Source of the DNA: Vibrio sp. CK2-1
GTDB taxonomy: Bacteria > Pseudomonadota > Gammaproteobacteria > Enterobacterales > Vibrionaceae
Direction: 5' to 3'
Assembly: GCF_021726515.1 (NCBI RefSeq)
Contig: NZ_JAKKCJ010000006.1
Span: forward strand, 107,387 to 171,386
Length of the DNA: 64,000 nt
Below the pieces are notes generated by a model, which was not told the DNA's origin, made no database searches, and saw only the letters and a program-made list of their open reading frames with translations. Both the position numbers and the translations under genes were made by a program. Shown in pieces: positions 1 through 9,641 of the stretch (position 1 is the stretch's first letter; each line of letters begins with the position of its first letter).

Positions 1-333
1 AGAGTAAAAGCTATACCAAGTTACTTAGGTTTATACTTTGCTAATCACTCATAGTATGACTCAAATGGAGGTGGTTTTTGGCATTTTCAAGGTATAGTTC
101 GAAAGATGTAATAATTTAGGGATATAATTTTCGATTCCGTTGTCTGCATTGGTTCAATGAATGGAAAACTATCAGAATTGTTAGCTTAATGAATGATTCT
201 GCATAATGTGGCGATAAATGTTGATTACAAACACATGATCGAATGAATTAATTTGGTTTAATCCCTTTAAACCGTTAAGGTTAGGCTTCGAAAAGTAAAT
301 AAGAATGGAATCGAATTTAAGGTGTCATCTCTA
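1..333 (+). promoter_or_regulatory. Upstream region of the gsp operon
   Basis: No gene is seen here. The region should carry the promoter of the type II secretion operon, but no convincing -35/-10 pair was identified. A short inverted repeat lies at 255-273 (GGTTTAA, loop, TTAAACC) and could be an operator or a weak hairpin. An AAGG at 319-322 is a plausible ribosome binding site for gspC. Confidence 0.3.
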
Positions 334-1230
334 ATGGTGTCAAAAGACAATATCCAACAGCAATGGACACAATTGGCAAATCGTTGGGTACAAAATCAAT
401 CTCAGCTAAGTTTTATTATCACTTTGCTATTAACGGCTCTGATTGCTTGGGTAGTCGGCATCTTATTATGGGCATTATTATCCCCAACCTCGAATGTTGC
501 TCGCTGGTCGGCACCGAATGTGATTGCTTCTCAAACCTCTTCAAACAGTCAAACCGATACATTATCCCCACTCTTAAGTGCTAATTTATTTGGCTTATAC
601 ACTCAAACGCCAACCCAAAAACAACAAGTCGCCCAAGATGCACCGCAAACACGTTTGAATTTAACGCTAGTGGGAGCCGTCGCTAGCAGCAACGATAAAT
701 TAAGCCTCGCAATTATTGCGAATCAAGGTAAGCAGGCGACTTACGGCATTGGTGAAACCATAGATGGAACGCGCGTCACACTGACCGCGGTGTATGTTGA
801 CCGAGTGATTATTAGCAACCAAGGGCGTGATGAAACCTTGATGCTGCAAGGTATTGATTATAGTAAATCGCCTCAATCGGTTGCCCGTAAGCCTGTTGAG
901 AATCAAGCTACGACGGATGATGTCGCAGACTTAGATACAGTTCGCCAAGAGATTTCCGAAGATCCACAAAAAATATTTCAATATATTCGCCTTTCACAAG
1001 TGATGGATGAAGGGCAATTAAAAGGCTACCGAGTTCGTCCCGGTAAAGATCGCGCTTTATTTGAACAAGTTGGTTTACAAGATGGCGATATTGCCACTGC
1101 ATTAAACGGACAAGATCTCACTGACCCATCGCAAATGGCAACATTATGGAAAACGGCTTTAGAGTCTATGGAATGGAACCTAACCGTGGAAAGAGATGGT
1201 CAGACTCATGATATTTATATTCAATTTTAA
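334..1230 (+). CDS. gspC: Type II secretion system protein GspC (EpsC)
   Basis: Inner-membrane component of the T2SS that links the cytoplasmic-membrane platform to the GspD secretin. The protein has one N-terminal membrane span at about residues 27-47, a periplasmic homology region (TRLNLTLVGAV and following), and a C-terminal PDZ-like domain (the GLQDGDIATALNG stretch). The ATG at 334 is preferred because AAGG at 319-322 is well spaced for it. A GTG at 322 in the same frame would begin directly at that site. It is the first gene of the gspC-N operon, followed after 81 bp by gspD. Family and context agree. Confidence 0.93.
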   Translation: MVSKDNIQQQWTQLANRWVQNQSQLSFIITLLLTALIAWVVGILLWALLSPTSNVARWSAPNVIASQTSSNSQTDTLSPLLSANLFGLYTQTPTQKQQVAQDAPQTRLNLTLVGAVASSNDKLSLAIIANQGKQATYGIGETIDGTRVTLTAVYVDRVIISNQGRDETLMLQGIDYSKSPQSVARKPVENQATTDDVADLDTVRQEISEDPQKIFQYIRLSQVMDEGQLKGYRVRPGKDRALFEQVGLQDGDIATALNGQDLTDPSQMATLWKTALESMEWNLTVERDGQTHDIYIQF

Positions 1231-1311
1231 AATGGATTCTCAATTCGTACCGAGCCTTAATTCAGGAACGAAGAGCATAGTAACGTCACCAATGGTGAGC
1301 AGGAGCATGGT

Positions 1312-3360
1312 GTGAAAAAGTGGTTGAGCAAAGTCTCACTAATCGTAATGACCAGTTTGGTATCGGTATCTGCTATTGCAGATGATTTTAGTGCCAGTTT
1401 TAAAGGTACCGACATTCAAGAGTTTATTAACATTGTTGGGCGTAATTTACATAAAACCATCATTGTTGATCCATCAATACGCGGCAAAATTGATGTACGT
1501 AGTTACGATGTATTGAACCAAGAACAATATTACAAATTCTTCTTAAATGTGTTGGAAGTTTACGGTTATGCGGTAATCGAAATGGACAATGGCATTTTAA
1601 AAGTGATTAAAGATAAAGATGCCAAAACCGCTGCGGTACCTGTAGTGGGAAATGACTCGATTATTTCTGGCGATCAAGTGATCACTCGTGTTGTTCCTGT
1701 GAAAAATGTCTCAGTTCGAGAGCTTTCACCTATTTTGCGTCAGTTAAATGATAACGCCGGTGCCGGTAACGTTGTGCACTACGATCCATCAAATATCATT
1801 CTTCTAACGGGTCGAGCGTCAGTAGTGAATCGCCTGGCGGAAATTATTAAACGTGTCGATCAAGCCGGCGATAAAGAAGTCGAAGTGGTTGAGTTAAAAA
1901 ATGCCTCAGCCACCGAAATGGTGCGAATTGTTGATTCTCTCAGCAAAAGCGCCGATGCCAAAAATACCCCTGAATTACTACAACCTAAGTTAGTTGCTGA
2001 TGAGCGTACTAACTCAATTCTCATTTCTGGAGATCCGAAAGTTCGCCAACGCTTGAGAAAATTGATCAGCCAACTTGATGTTGAAATGGCCACCAAAGGC
2101 AATAACCGCGTGGTGTATTTACGTTATGCCAAAGCTGAAGATTTAGTGGATGTATTAACTGGGGTATCGGAAAACCTACAAGCAGAAAAAGATTCTCAAT
2201 CAGGCGCTGGCAGTACCAGTAAAACCAAAGTGATGATTACGGCTGATAAAGGCACGAATGCTCTAGTGTTAACCGCACCGCCAGATATTATGAAAGCACT
2301 TCAAGAGGTGATTGGTCAGTTGGATATTCGTCGTGCGCAAGTACTGATTGAAGCTTTGATTGTTGAACTTGCTGAAGGTGAAGGTATCGATCTCGGTGTG
2401 CAATACGGCAACTTAGAAACTGGCAGTATGGTGCAGTACTCCAATGCGAATGCCAGAATTGGAGAGGTGGCTGTTGGTATTCAAGAAGCTAAAGATACAT
2501 CTAGTACAACAGCTGTATATGATGATAACGGTAACTTTCTTCGAAATGAAACCACAACTGAATCTGGTGACTATTCAACATTAGCAGCAGCATTAAGTGG
2601 TGTGAATGGCGCGGCGCTGAGTATTGTAAAAGGTGACTGGACGGCATTAATCAGTGCAGTGGCAACCAGCAGTAACTCTAATATTCTGTCTTCTCCAAGT
2701 ATCACAGTGTTAGATAACAGTGAAGCCTCGTTTATTGTTGGTGAAGAAGTGCCGGTCGTCACGGGCTCTACCGCCAGCTCGGATAACTCAAATCCATTCC
2801 AAACCGTTGATCGTAAAGAAGTGGGTATCAAACTCAAAGTGACACCTCAAATTAACGAAGGTGACTCGATTCAAATGCAAATCGAGCAAGAAGTTTCCAA
2901 TGTACTTGGTGCCAATGGTGCCGTGGATGTACGTTTTGCTAAGCGTCAAATTAACACGTCTGTGATGGTGCAAGATGGACAAATGATTGTACTGGGCGGT
3001 TTGATTGATGAACGCGCGCAAGAGAGTGTCTCGAAAGTACCACTACTCGGTGATATTCCTTATTTAGGCGCATTATTCTCTTATACCAACACCACCAAAG
3101 AGAAAAAGAACTTAATGGTGTTCATTAAGCCGACTATTATTCGCGACGGTATGTCGATCGATGGTCTGTCGCGTCGTAAATACAACTACATTCGCGCTGA
3201 GCAGTTATATAAAGCGCAAAAAGGCTTAAAACTGCTTCCGAATGCAGAAACACCGGTATTGCCTAAGTTTGGTCAAGGTGAACGTCAACCGGCGGAAATT
3301 CAAGCTTTCCTTGAGCAATTAAATCACAGTGAAAGCGCTCAGGTTGAGGGTAATCAATAA
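1312..3360 (+). CDS. gspD: Type II secretion system secretin GspD (EpsD)
   Basis: Outer-membrane secretin that forms the exit channel of the T2SS. The 682-residue protein has a signal peptide (hydrophobic run ending ...SVSAIADD at about residues 1-24), an N0 domain ([14 protein letters not shown]), repeated N1-N3 domains and a C-terminal secretin domain ([14 protein letters not shown]). It starts at a GTG with AGGAG at 1301-1305 spaced 6 bases ahead. Its stop codon overlaps the gspE start (TAATG), implying translational coupling. The length is normal for the family. Confidence 0.97.
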   Translation: MKKWLSKVSLIVMTSLVSVSAIADDFSASFKGTDIQEFINIVGRNLHKTIIVDPSIRGKIDVRSYDVLNQEQYYKFFLNVLEVYGYAVIEMDNGILKVIKDKDAKTAAVPVVGNDSIISGDQVITRVVPVKNVSVRELSPILRQLNDNAGAGNVVHYDPSNIILLTGRASVVNRLAEIIKRVDQAGDKEVEVVELKNASATEMVRIVDSLSKSADAKNTPELLQPKLVADERTNSILISGDPKVRQRLRKLISQLDVEMATKGNNRVVYLRYAKAEDLVDVLTGVSENLQAEKDSQSGAGSTSKTKVMITADKGTNALVLTAPPDIMKALQEVIGQLDIRRAQVLIEALIVELAEGEGIDLGVQYGNLETGSMVQYSNANARIGEVAVGIQEAKDTSSTTAVYDDNGNFLRNETTTESGDYSTLAAALSGVNGAALSIVKGDWTALISAVATSSNSNILSSPSITVLDNSEASFIVGEEVPVVTGSTASSDNSNPFQTVDRKEVGIKLKVTPQINEGDSIQMQIEQEVSNVLGANGAVDVRFAKRQINTSVMVQDGQMIVLGGLIDERAQESVSKVPLLGDIPYLGALFSYTNTTKEKKNLMVFIKPTIIRDGMSIDGLSRRKYNYIRAEQLYKAQKGLKLLPNAETPVLPKFGQGERQPAEIQAFLEQLNHSESAQVEGNQ

Positions 3361-4886
3361 TGATCGATTCAGCACAAGATATGGCACCAGAATTAATGGA
3401 TGAGCTAGACTCTCGTCCTAAGTTTCGTCTGCCTTTTGCTTATGCTAAACGTCATCAAGTGGTGCTGGATTATAACGATCAACAGCAAAGTGTTTTGTAC
3501 TATTGCGGAGCGCTTACTCCACAAGTGTTATTGGAAATACGTCGCGCGTCCGGGCAATCATTCAAACCACAAAAACTGACGGTTAATGAGTTTGAAAATA
3601 AGCTGACCGATGCTTATCAACGCGATTCATCAGAAGCACGTCAGTTGATGGAAGATATTGGCGCGGATGATGATTTCTTTTCACTTGCTGAAGAGCTACC
3701 AGAAAACGAAGACTTATTAGAATCAGAAGATGATGCGCCGATCATTAAATTGATCAACGCCATGTTAGGCGAGGCAATCAAAGAAGGCGCTTCAGATATT
3801 CATATTGAAACCTTCGAGAAAGTCTTATCTATCCGCTTTCGAGTCGATGGTGTGTTACGTGAAGTATTATCGCCAAGCCGTAAACTCGCGCCGATTTTGG
3901 TATCTCGCGTCAAGGTGATGTCTAAACTCGATATCGCGGAAAAACGTGTCCCACAAGATGGCCGAATTTCATTGCGAATTGGTGGTCGAGCGGTCGATGT
4001 GCGTGTATCAACCATGCCGTCTTCCCATGGCGAACGAGTCGTAATGCGTTTATTAGATAAAAACGCCACGCGCTTAGATCTACATAGCTTAGGCATGACA
4101 CCTAAAAACCACGAAGCGTTTCGTCATTTAATTGCTAGGCCGCACGGTATTATTTTGGTGACCGGCCCAACCGGTTCGGGTAAATCAACTACCTTGTATG
4201 CTGGTTTGCAAGAGCTTAACAGCAGCGAACGTAATATTTTAACCGTGGAAGATCCGATTGAATTTGATATTGATGGAATTGGACAAACTCAAGTAAATCC
4301 AAAAGTGGATATGACCTTTGCTCGCGGTTTGCGTGCGATTTTGCGTCAAGATCCAGATGTGGTGATGGTCGGTGAAATACGTGATTTAGAAACGGCGCAA
4401 ATCGCAGTACAAGCCTCATTAACCGGTCACTTAGTAATGTCGACCTTGCACACCAATACCGCAATTGGTGCCATCACTCGTTTGCGTGATATGGGGATTG
4501 AACCTTTCTTAATTTCTTCTTCATTATTGGGTGTATTGGCGCAGCGTCTAGTAAGAACTTTATGCCCTAGTTGTAAGCAACCTTATCAAGCCGATGCTCA
4601 ACAAAAGCAATTGTTTGGCGTGAGCGCTGATGAGCCATTAGAGCTTTATAAACCACAAGGTTGTGAGCACTGCAACCACAAAGGTTATCGTGGCCGTACT
4701 GGTATTCATGAACTATTGCTAATTGATGATGAAACCCAAGAATTGATCCATTCGGAAGCCGGCGAGCAAGTGATTGAAAAAGCGATTCGTGCTAAAACGC
4801 CAAGTATTCGTGACGATGGCTTGGCTAAAGTACGCCGCGGCGTGACCACTTTGGAAGAAGTGCTACGCGTGACCAAGGAAGTGTAA
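3360..4886 (+). CDS. gspE: Type II secretion ATPase GspE (EpsE)
   Basis: Cytoplasmic hexameric ATPase that powers pseudopilus assembly. The sequence shows a Walker A motif (GPTGSGKST, about residue 268 onward), Asp and His boxes ([20 protein letters not shown]) and a zinc-binding tetracysteine region (CPSC ... CEHC) before the C-terminus. The 508-residue length is typical. The start codon overlaps the gspD stop, and gspF begins 3 bases after the stop. The tetracysteine separates it from most retraction-type PilT ATPases. Confidence 0.97.
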   Translation: MIDSAQDMAPELMDELDSRPKFRLPFAYAKRHQVVLDYNDQQQSVLYYCGALTPQVLLEIRRASGQSFKPQKLTVNEFENKLTDAYQRDSSEARQLMEDIGADDDFFSLAEELPENEDLLESEDDAPIIKLINAMLGEAIKEGASDIHIETFEKVLSIRFRVDGVLREVLSPSRKLAPILVSRVKVMSKLDIAEKRVPQDGRISLRIGGRAVDVRVSTMPSSHGERVVMRLLDKNATRLDLHSLGMTPKNHEAFRHLIARPHGIILVTGPTGSGKSTTLYAGLQELNSSERNILTVEDPIEFDIDGIGQTQVNPKVDMTFARGLRAILRQDPDVVMVGEIRDLETAQIAVQASLTGHLVMSTLHTNTAIGAITRLRDMGIEPFLISSSLLGVLAQRLVRTLCPSCKQPYQADAQQKQLFGVSADEPLELYKPQGCEHCNHKGYRGRTGIHELLLIDDETQELIHSEAGEQVIEKAIRAKTPSIRDDGLAKVRRGVTTLEEVLRVTKEV

Positions 4887-4889
4887 CCT

Positions 4890-6110
4890 ATGGCGGCGTT
4901 TGAATATAAAGCACTCGATGCAAAAGGTAAGCAAAAGAAAGGTGTACTGGAAGGCGATAATGCCCGCCAAGTACGTCAGCGCCTTAAAGAAAAAGGCTTA
5001 ATGCCCACTGAAGTGGTGGAAACCAAAGCCAAGTCACAACGAACTAAATCGAGCGGTTTTAGCTTCCAACGCGGTATCAGTACCAATGAATTAGCCCTAG
5101 TCACACGTCAATTATCTACCCTAGTACAAGCTGGCATGCCGCTAGAAGAATGTATTCGCGCGGTAGCTGACCAATCAGAAAAGCCACATATTCGAAATAT
5201 GCTAGTCAGTATTCGCTCGCGAGTCGTCGAAGGTTATACCTTATCGGACAGCATGGCTGAGTACCCGGCAGTCTTTGATGATCTCTTTTGCGCCATGGTA
5301 GCAGCAGGTGAAAAGTCTGGTCATCTGGATGCGATTCTCGACCGCCTAGCCGATTACGCTGAAAACCGACAAAAGATGCGTTCTAAACTACAGCAAGCTC
5401 TTATCTACCCAACTATGCTGACGTTAATTGCCATCAGCGTAGTGGCATTCTTACTTGCTGCAGTAGTACCGAAAATCGTCGATCAATTTGTACAAATGGG
5501 GCAAGGCTTGCCGATGTCGACCGAGTTTTTATTGGTCGCCAGTAATTTTGTGCAACATTGGGGATTATTAGTCCTTGGCTTGATTGTCTTGATGATCGTC
5601 GGCTTAAAAGTCGCGTTAAAGAAACCTGATTTTCGTATGAAGTGGGATAAACGAGTCTTGGCACTGCCAGTGATCGGTAAAGTTGCTAAAGGACTGAACA
5701 CTTCCCGTTTTGCTCGAACCTTAGCAATTTGCTCATCCAGCGCCATTCCACTATTGGATGGGATGCGAGTCGCGGCAGATGTAATGAGCAACCAATATTT
5801 TAAAGCGCAGATTTTAGATGCTGCCGATAAAGTTCGTGAAGGTACCAGTTTACGCAAATCGCTTGAGCATACCCGCTTATTCCCACCGATGATGCTACAC
5901 ATGATCGCCAGTGGTGAACAAAGTGGCGAGCTTGAGCCTATGTTGATTCGCGCCGCCGACAACCAAGACCGAGACTTTGAATCTTTGGTTAATATGGCAT
6001 TAGGTGTTTTTGAGCCATTATTGATTGTAGCAATGGCAGGTATTGTGCTGTTTATCGTTACCGCAACCTTAATGCCGATATTGGAATTGAATAATTTGGT
6101 GACGCAGTAG
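4890..6110 (+). CDS. gspF: Type II secretion inner-membrane protein GspF (EpsF)
   Basis: Polytopic platform protein of the T2SS, 406 residues, with the duplicated GspF/PilC domain. The first repeat contains TRQLSTLVQAGMPLEE and the second FARTLAICSSSAIPLLDGMR. Three hydrophobic spans are visible at about residues 170-192, 223-243 and 375-398. It follows gspE by 3 bp. Downstream, the otherwise compact operon is interrupted by 212 bp of repeat sequence before gspG. Confidence 0.96.
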   Translation: MAAFEYKALDAKGKQKKGVLEGDNARQVRQRLKEKGLMPTEVVETKAKSQRTKSSGFSFQRGISTNELALVTRQLSTLVQAGMPLEECIRAVADQSEKPHIRNMLVSIRSRVVEGYTLSDSMAEYPAVFDDLFCAMVAAGEKSGHLDAILDRLADYAENRQKMRSKLQQALIYPTMLTLIAISVVAFLLAAVVPKIVDQFVQMGQGLPMSTEFLLVASNFVQHWGLLVLGLIVLMIVGLKVALKKPDFRMKWDKRVLALPVIGKVAKGLNTSRFARTLAICSSSAIPLLDGMRVAADVMSNQYFKAQILDAADKVREGTSLRKSLEHTRLFPPMMLHMIASGEQSGELEPMLIRAADNQDRDFESLVNMALGVFEPLLIVAMAGIVLFIVTATLMPILELNNLVTQ

Positions 6111-6119
6111 AGGAACGTT

Positions 6120-6199
6120 GCTAGGTCGCTTCGCTGCTAGGTCGCTTCGCTGCTAGGTCGCTTCGCTGCTAGGTCGCTTCGCTGCTAGGTCGCTTCGCT
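6120..6199 (+). repeat. Perfect 16-bp tandem array, 5 copies
   Basis: Five identical head-to-tail copies of GCTAGGTCGCTTCGCT fill 80 bases exactly. They begin 9 bases after the gspF stop. The unit is a fragment of the dispersed intergenic element (its left-arm word TAGGGCGCTTCGCT), so it looks like a local amplification inside such an element. Confidence 0.97.
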
Positions 6200-6235
6200 T
6201 ATTCGGGCCAATGAATGCTTTTGCTTTTATCTTTT

Positions 6236-6277
6236 TCGAGCCACGAGCAGCGCAGCGCCCGAGAAACGAGATACGAA
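6236..6277 (+). repeat. Dispersed intergenic element, right arm
   Basis: CGAGCCACGAGCAGCGCAGC followed by GCCCGAGAAACGAG matches the right arm seen at many other sites (for example 39178-39212 and 29100-29135). Together with the 16-bp array just upstream it makes one element between gspF and gspG. Confidence 0.8.
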
Positions 6278-6322
6278 ACATAAGATACCAAAAATAAAAT
6301 TGATATTTTTTTAGGAGTCACA

Positions 6323-6784
6323 ATGAGTAAAAAATTAAATCTATCGACTAAAAAACAATCCGGCTTCACCTTGCTTGAAGTCATGGTGGTAGTAGTTATT
6401 TTGGGGATTCTAGCTAGCTTCGTTGTACCTAACCTTTTGGGTAACAAAGAAAAAGCCGATCAACAAAAAGCGGTGACGGATATTGTGGCGCTAGAAAACG
6501 CGCTAGATATGTACAAGCTAGATAACAGCGTTTACCCAACCACAGACCAAGGTTTGGATGCATTAGTGAGCAAACCAACCGGTAGCCCAGAGCCACGTAA
6601 CTACCGTGACGGCGGCTACATTAAGCGTCTACCTAGTGATCCATGGGGTGGCGATTACCAATATTTAAGTCCAGGCGATCACGGCACGGTTGATATCTTT
6701 ACTTTAGGTTCAGATGGTCAAGAAGGTGGCGATGACGGTTCACAGAAAGATATTGGTAACTGGAATATTCAAGATTTTCAGTAA
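6323..6784 (+). CDS. gspG: Major pseudopilin GspG (EpsG)
   Basis: Major subunit of the T2SS pseudopilus, 153 residues. It has a short basic leader and a prepilin peptidase site G|FTLLEV, with the conserved Glu at mature position 5, followed by the hydrophobic N-terminal helix. The C-terminal part (YPTTDQGLDALV, DPWGGDYQYLSPG, FTLGSDG) is the calcium-binding GspG globular domain. The leader should be cut by the PilD peptidase, which is not in this window. A good Shine-Dalgarno (TAGGAG, 6312-6317) precedes the ATG. Confidence 0.97.
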   Translation: MSKKLNLSTKKQSGFTLLEVMVVVVILGILASFVVPNLLGNKEKADQQKAVTDIVALENALDMYKLDNSVYPTTDQGLDALVSKPTGSPEPRNYRDGGYIKRLPSDPWGGDYQYLSPGDHGTVDIFTLGSDGQEGGDDGSQKDIGNWNIQDFQ

Positions 6785-6792
6785 CAGAGATA

Positions 6793-6930
6793 GTCGAGGT
6801 GCGAGGACGCTTCGCTCGGGAGCCGACAATATTGTTGCGAGTAACGAGTCTCGAGTTGCGTGTAAAATCCGAACCGACTTTGCTCTTACTTGCATCACGA
6901 AGCGAAGCGCTCTCGTAACTCGCAACATGA
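6793..6930 (+). repeat. Dispersed intergenic element between gspG and gspH
   Basis: Contains GGACGCTTCGCTCGGGAGCC, TTGTTGCGAGT at the left, and CGAAGCGAAGCGCTCTCGTA with ACTCGCAACA at the right, so the ends are inverted repeats of each other. This subtype (TTGTTGCGAGT ... ACTCGCAACA) is the one found inside rjg at 61273-61408. Confidence 0.8.
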
Positions 6931-6943
6931 TTTAAGGAACATA

Positions 6944-7534
6944 ATGCAGCGTCAGCGTGGTTTTACTTTACTCGAAGTACTGTTAGTGGTGGTGTTAATG
7001 TCACTCAGTGCATTAGCGGTGGTGCAAACCTTGCCGCAGAGTAATGACGACCAAGCGAAGGAAGAGGCTTCACGTTTTTTCCAACGGCTGCAATTGCTCA
7101 GTGATGATGCGATTCTCAATGGCCAAGATTACGGTTTACGTTTCGATGACAAAAAGTCGATTTATACCTATATGCAATTAGCCGAAGAAGGGTGGCAGAA
7201 GGTAGAAGACAGCAAATATTTTACCGAAACCACATTGCCGGAAGATTTAACTTTTAGTTTTGAGTTAGGTAGTGAGGCGTGGGGCGATAGCGATAGCCTT
7301 TTTGAGCAAGAAGATTTCTATGAAGATCGCTTTGAAGATTCGGATGCTAAGCCAAAGCCACCACAAGTGTACGTATTATCCAGTGGTGACGTGACACCAT
7401 TTTTATTAACTTTCACCTCAGAGCCCAATCAAAAACCAGAGCAAACTTGGCGGGTGAAAGTGACGGAAGCTGGCGTTATTCAATTATTGGCTCCGGGGAT
7501 GAGTAGTGATGGAGCTGATGATGAGTCGTCGTAA
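6944..7534 (+). CDS. gspH: Minor pseudopilin GspH (EpsH)
   Basis: Minor pseudopilin of the T2SS tip complex, 196 residues, beginning MQRQRG|FTLLEVLLVVV with the prepilin peptidase site after Gly6. The reading frame stays open further upstream to 6890, but that extension reads through the dispersed repeat. The ATG at 6944, with AAGGAA 5 bases ahead, gives a standard leader. It overlaps gspI by 14 bp. Confidence 0.93.
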   Translation: MQRQRGFTLLEVLLVVVLMSLSALAVVQTLPQSNDDQAKEEASRFFQRLQLLSDDAILNGQDYGLRFDDKKSIYTYMQLAEEGWQKVEDSKYFTETTLPEDLTFSFELGSEAWGDSDSLFEQEDFYEDRFEDSDAKPKPPQVYVLSSGDVTPFLLTFTSEPNQKPEQTWRVKVTEAGVIQLLAPGMSSDGADDESS

Positions 7535-7886
7535 GCAGGTTCGAGGCATGACTTTATTGGAAGTCTTGATTGCGTTGGCGATATTCGCCACTGCTGCGAT
7601 TAGTGTGATTCGCGCAGTGACTCAACACATCAACACTCTGAGCTATTTAGAAGAAAAAACCTTTGCCAGTATGGTAGTGGATAACCAATTAGCAATGGTG
7701 CATTTGTCCGAGTCGTTTACTGCAACTAAAAAGGGCGAAGAAGAATTTGGCGGACAAACATGGTACTGGACGGCAACCCCCGTTAAAACAGGATTAGATT
7801 TAATTAAAGCGGTGGATGTGAGTGTGTCTTTAGATCCGCAGCGAAAAAGTACTCTAATGACGGTGAGAACCTATGTTAAACCGTAA
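7521..7886 (+). CDS. gspI: Minor pseudopilin GspI (EpsI)
   Basis: Minor pseudopilin, 121 residues, with leader MSRRKQVRG|MTLLEVLIALAIF and a small globular part. Several in-frame starts lie close together (GTG 7506, ATG 7509, 7518, 7521). The ATG at 7521 has GGAG (7511-7514) at the best spacing. It overlaps the end of gspH and the start of gspJ, which suggests coupled translation. Confidence 0.92.
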   Translation: MSRRKQVRGMTLLEVLIALAIFATAAISVIRAVTQHINTLSYLEEKTFASMVVDNQLAMVHLSESFTATKKGEEEFGGQTWYWTATPVKTGLDLIKAVDVSVSLDPQRKSTLMTVRTYVKP

Positions 7887-8568
7887 AAGAGGGTTAAGCC
7901 GTAAGAAAGCGTTAAGCCGTAAAGCATTCAACAAGGGCTTTACCTTGATAGAGGTGATGGTCGCCATCATGGTATTTGCCAGCTTGAGCATTGCCGCCTA
8001 CCAGGTGGTGAATCAGGTTCAACGTAGTAATCAACTGTCGGCGGAGAAAACCGGTCGTCTGCAAGAAATGCAACGAGCGATGATTATTATGGATAGTGAC
8101 TTTCGCCAAATGGTTGCTCGTTCATTTAAAGGTCGCGCCAATGCCAATGGCAACCGTTTATTGTATGTCGATCAATATTTATTAGATTCCCAGTCACAAG
8201 GGATTCTGTTTACTCGACTAGGTTGGCAAAACCCTCAGCAAGCTTTTCCACGAGGAGAGGTTGTTAAAGTTGGCTATCGAGTAGTCGATAATCAATTAGA
8301 GCGAGTATGGTGGCGCTATCCTGATACGCCAGAAGGGCAAGAGCCATTACATAAATCGCTATTAGCCGATGTTGAAGAATTAAGTTTTCGGTTTTACGAC
8401 AGCGAGAACAATAGCTGGCAAGAGACTTGGCAAGTGGAAGATAAACTGCCACAAGCGGTGGAAGTGACTTTGCAATTAAAAGATTACGCCAAGATCCGAC
8501 GGGTGTATTTAACTGCGCAAGGTCAGGCTTCATCACTCAATAGTTCGGATGAGGAGATCACGCAATAA
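7873..8568 (+). CDS. gspJ: Minor pseudopilin GspJ (EpsJ)
   Basis: Minor pseudopilin of the GspI-J-K tip complex, 231 residues. The prepilin site is KG|FTLIEVMVAIMVF, but the leader is unusually long (about 23 residues) because it contains three 18-bp direct repeats encoding LNRKRG, LSRKKA and LSRKAF. The mature domain (FRQMVARSF, FTRLGWQNP) is typical of GspJ. It overlaps gspI by 14 bp, and its stop overlaps the gspK start (TAATG). Confidence 0.95.
   Translation: MLNRKRGLSRKKALSRKAFNKGFTLIEVMVAIMVFASLSIAAYQVVNQVQRSNQLSAEKTGRLQEMQRAMIIMDSDFRQMVARSFKGRANANGNRLLYVDQYLLDSQSQGILFTRLGWQNPQQAFPRGEVVKVGYRVVDNQLERVWWRYPDTPEGQEPLHKSLLADVEELSFRFYDSENNSWQETWQVEDKLPQAVEVTLQLKDYAKIRRVYLTAQGQASSLNSSDEEITQ
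7875..7928 (+). repeat. Three 18-bp in-frame direct repeats in the gspJ leader
   Basis: GTTAARCCGTAA begins at 7875, 7893 and 7911, exactly 18 bases apart. Each unit adds six residues of basic leader, LxRKxx, ahead of the prepilin peptidase site of GspJ. Confidence 0.85.
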
Positions 8569-9641
8569 TGTTGGTTTCTTCTCGTAATGTATCTAGCCGA
8601 GCTTCGTATGGCCGGGGCTCATTGGGCGGCGTTAAACGTCAGCAAGGTGTGGCGCTTATATTTGTGCTATTGCTGGTGGCGGTGCTAGTGGCAATCGCGG
8701 CCACCATGACAGAAAGAATGTCGACCCAGTTTTATCGAGCCAGTAATTTATTAAATCACCAACAAGCCTACTGGTACAGCATGGGGGTGGAAGCACTGGC
8801 TCAAGTCGCTATCGAAGAAAGCTATAAAGACAGTGACGATAATATTAACTTAAGCCAAGCATGGGCAATTGAAGGTACTCAATACCCGCTAGAAAATGGT
8901 GATGCAGTCGGTAGCATTATTGATAAACAAGCTTGCTTTAATGTCAATGCACTGGCGGCATTACCGGCAACCAATACGTCTGAACGCCCCTATTTATTAA
9001 AAGCCTTGGCCTATATGCTGCAAGAAGAAAGCATTGATAATTACCAGGCGGAAGTGATTGCCGATTCGATTAAAGAATATGTTGATAGTGATGACCAAGT
9101 GAGTACTCAAAGTGGGGTAGAAAGTGCCACTTATGAAGGATTTCAACCTAGCTATGACGCGCCAGATGGCTTAATTGCCGATAGCAGTGAATTGAGAGCG
9201 GTGAATCAAGTGACCGCTCCGGCGATGATGATTTTAAATCAAGTGGCTTGTGCGCTACCGAGTACCGATTTGTATATTAATGTGAATACCTTAAAGCCTC
9301 AGCAAGCCTTGTTGTTAGCTGGGATGTTTCAGCCGTCATTGAGCTTAAGTGACGCGCAGCAATTAATTGAAAATAGACCGCATGACGGTTGGCAAGATGT
9401 GGAAACCTTCTTAAATGAACCACAAATCACCCGAGTACCCGCCAATATTACCAGTGAAGCGAGTCCATTTTTAGCGGTGACTAGCCAGTATTTTGAGTTA
9501 GATGCACAAATTAAAGTAGAAGATTCAAGGGTTAGGCTGCGTAGTCTAATCTACAGTTCAGATAAAAAAACGACACAAGTGATACGTCGTCGTTTCGGAG
9601 GGATCAGTGAACGAGTTTCTGACAATCAAGCTGAGCAGTAA
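8568..9641 (+). CDS. gspK: Type II secretion minor pseudopilin GspK (EpsK)
   Basis: Large minor pseudopilin capping the pseudopilus, 357 residues. The leader ends ...KRQQG|VALIFVLLLVAVLVAI and, as usual for GspK, lacks the Glu at mature position 5. A large alpha-helical insertion follows. The ATG overlaps the gspJ stop, and the 3' end overlaps gspL by 35 bp in another frame. Confidence 0.95.
   Translation: MLVSSRNVSSRASYGRGSLGGVKRQQGVALIFVLLLVAVLVAIAATMTERMSTQFYRASNLLNHQQAYWYSMGVEALAQVAIEESYKDSDDNINLSQAWAIEGTQYPLENGDAVGSIIDKQACFNVNALAALPATNTSERPYLLKALAYMLQEESIDNYQAEVIADSIKEYVDSDDQVSTQSGVESATYEGFQPSYDAPDGLIADSSELRAVNQVTAPAMMILNQVACALPSTDLYINVNTLKPQQALLLAGMFQPSLSLSDAQQLIENRPHDGWQDVETFLNEPQITRVPANITSEASPFLAVTSQYFELDAQIKVEDSRVRLRSLIYSSDKKTTQVIRRRFGGISERVSDNQAEQ

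Noticed and set aside
6890..6943. Longer gspH start
   Set aside because: The extra 18 codons are the translation of the dispersed repeat. They would place a hydrophilic tail before the prepilin leader, and a good ribosome binding site precedes 6944.
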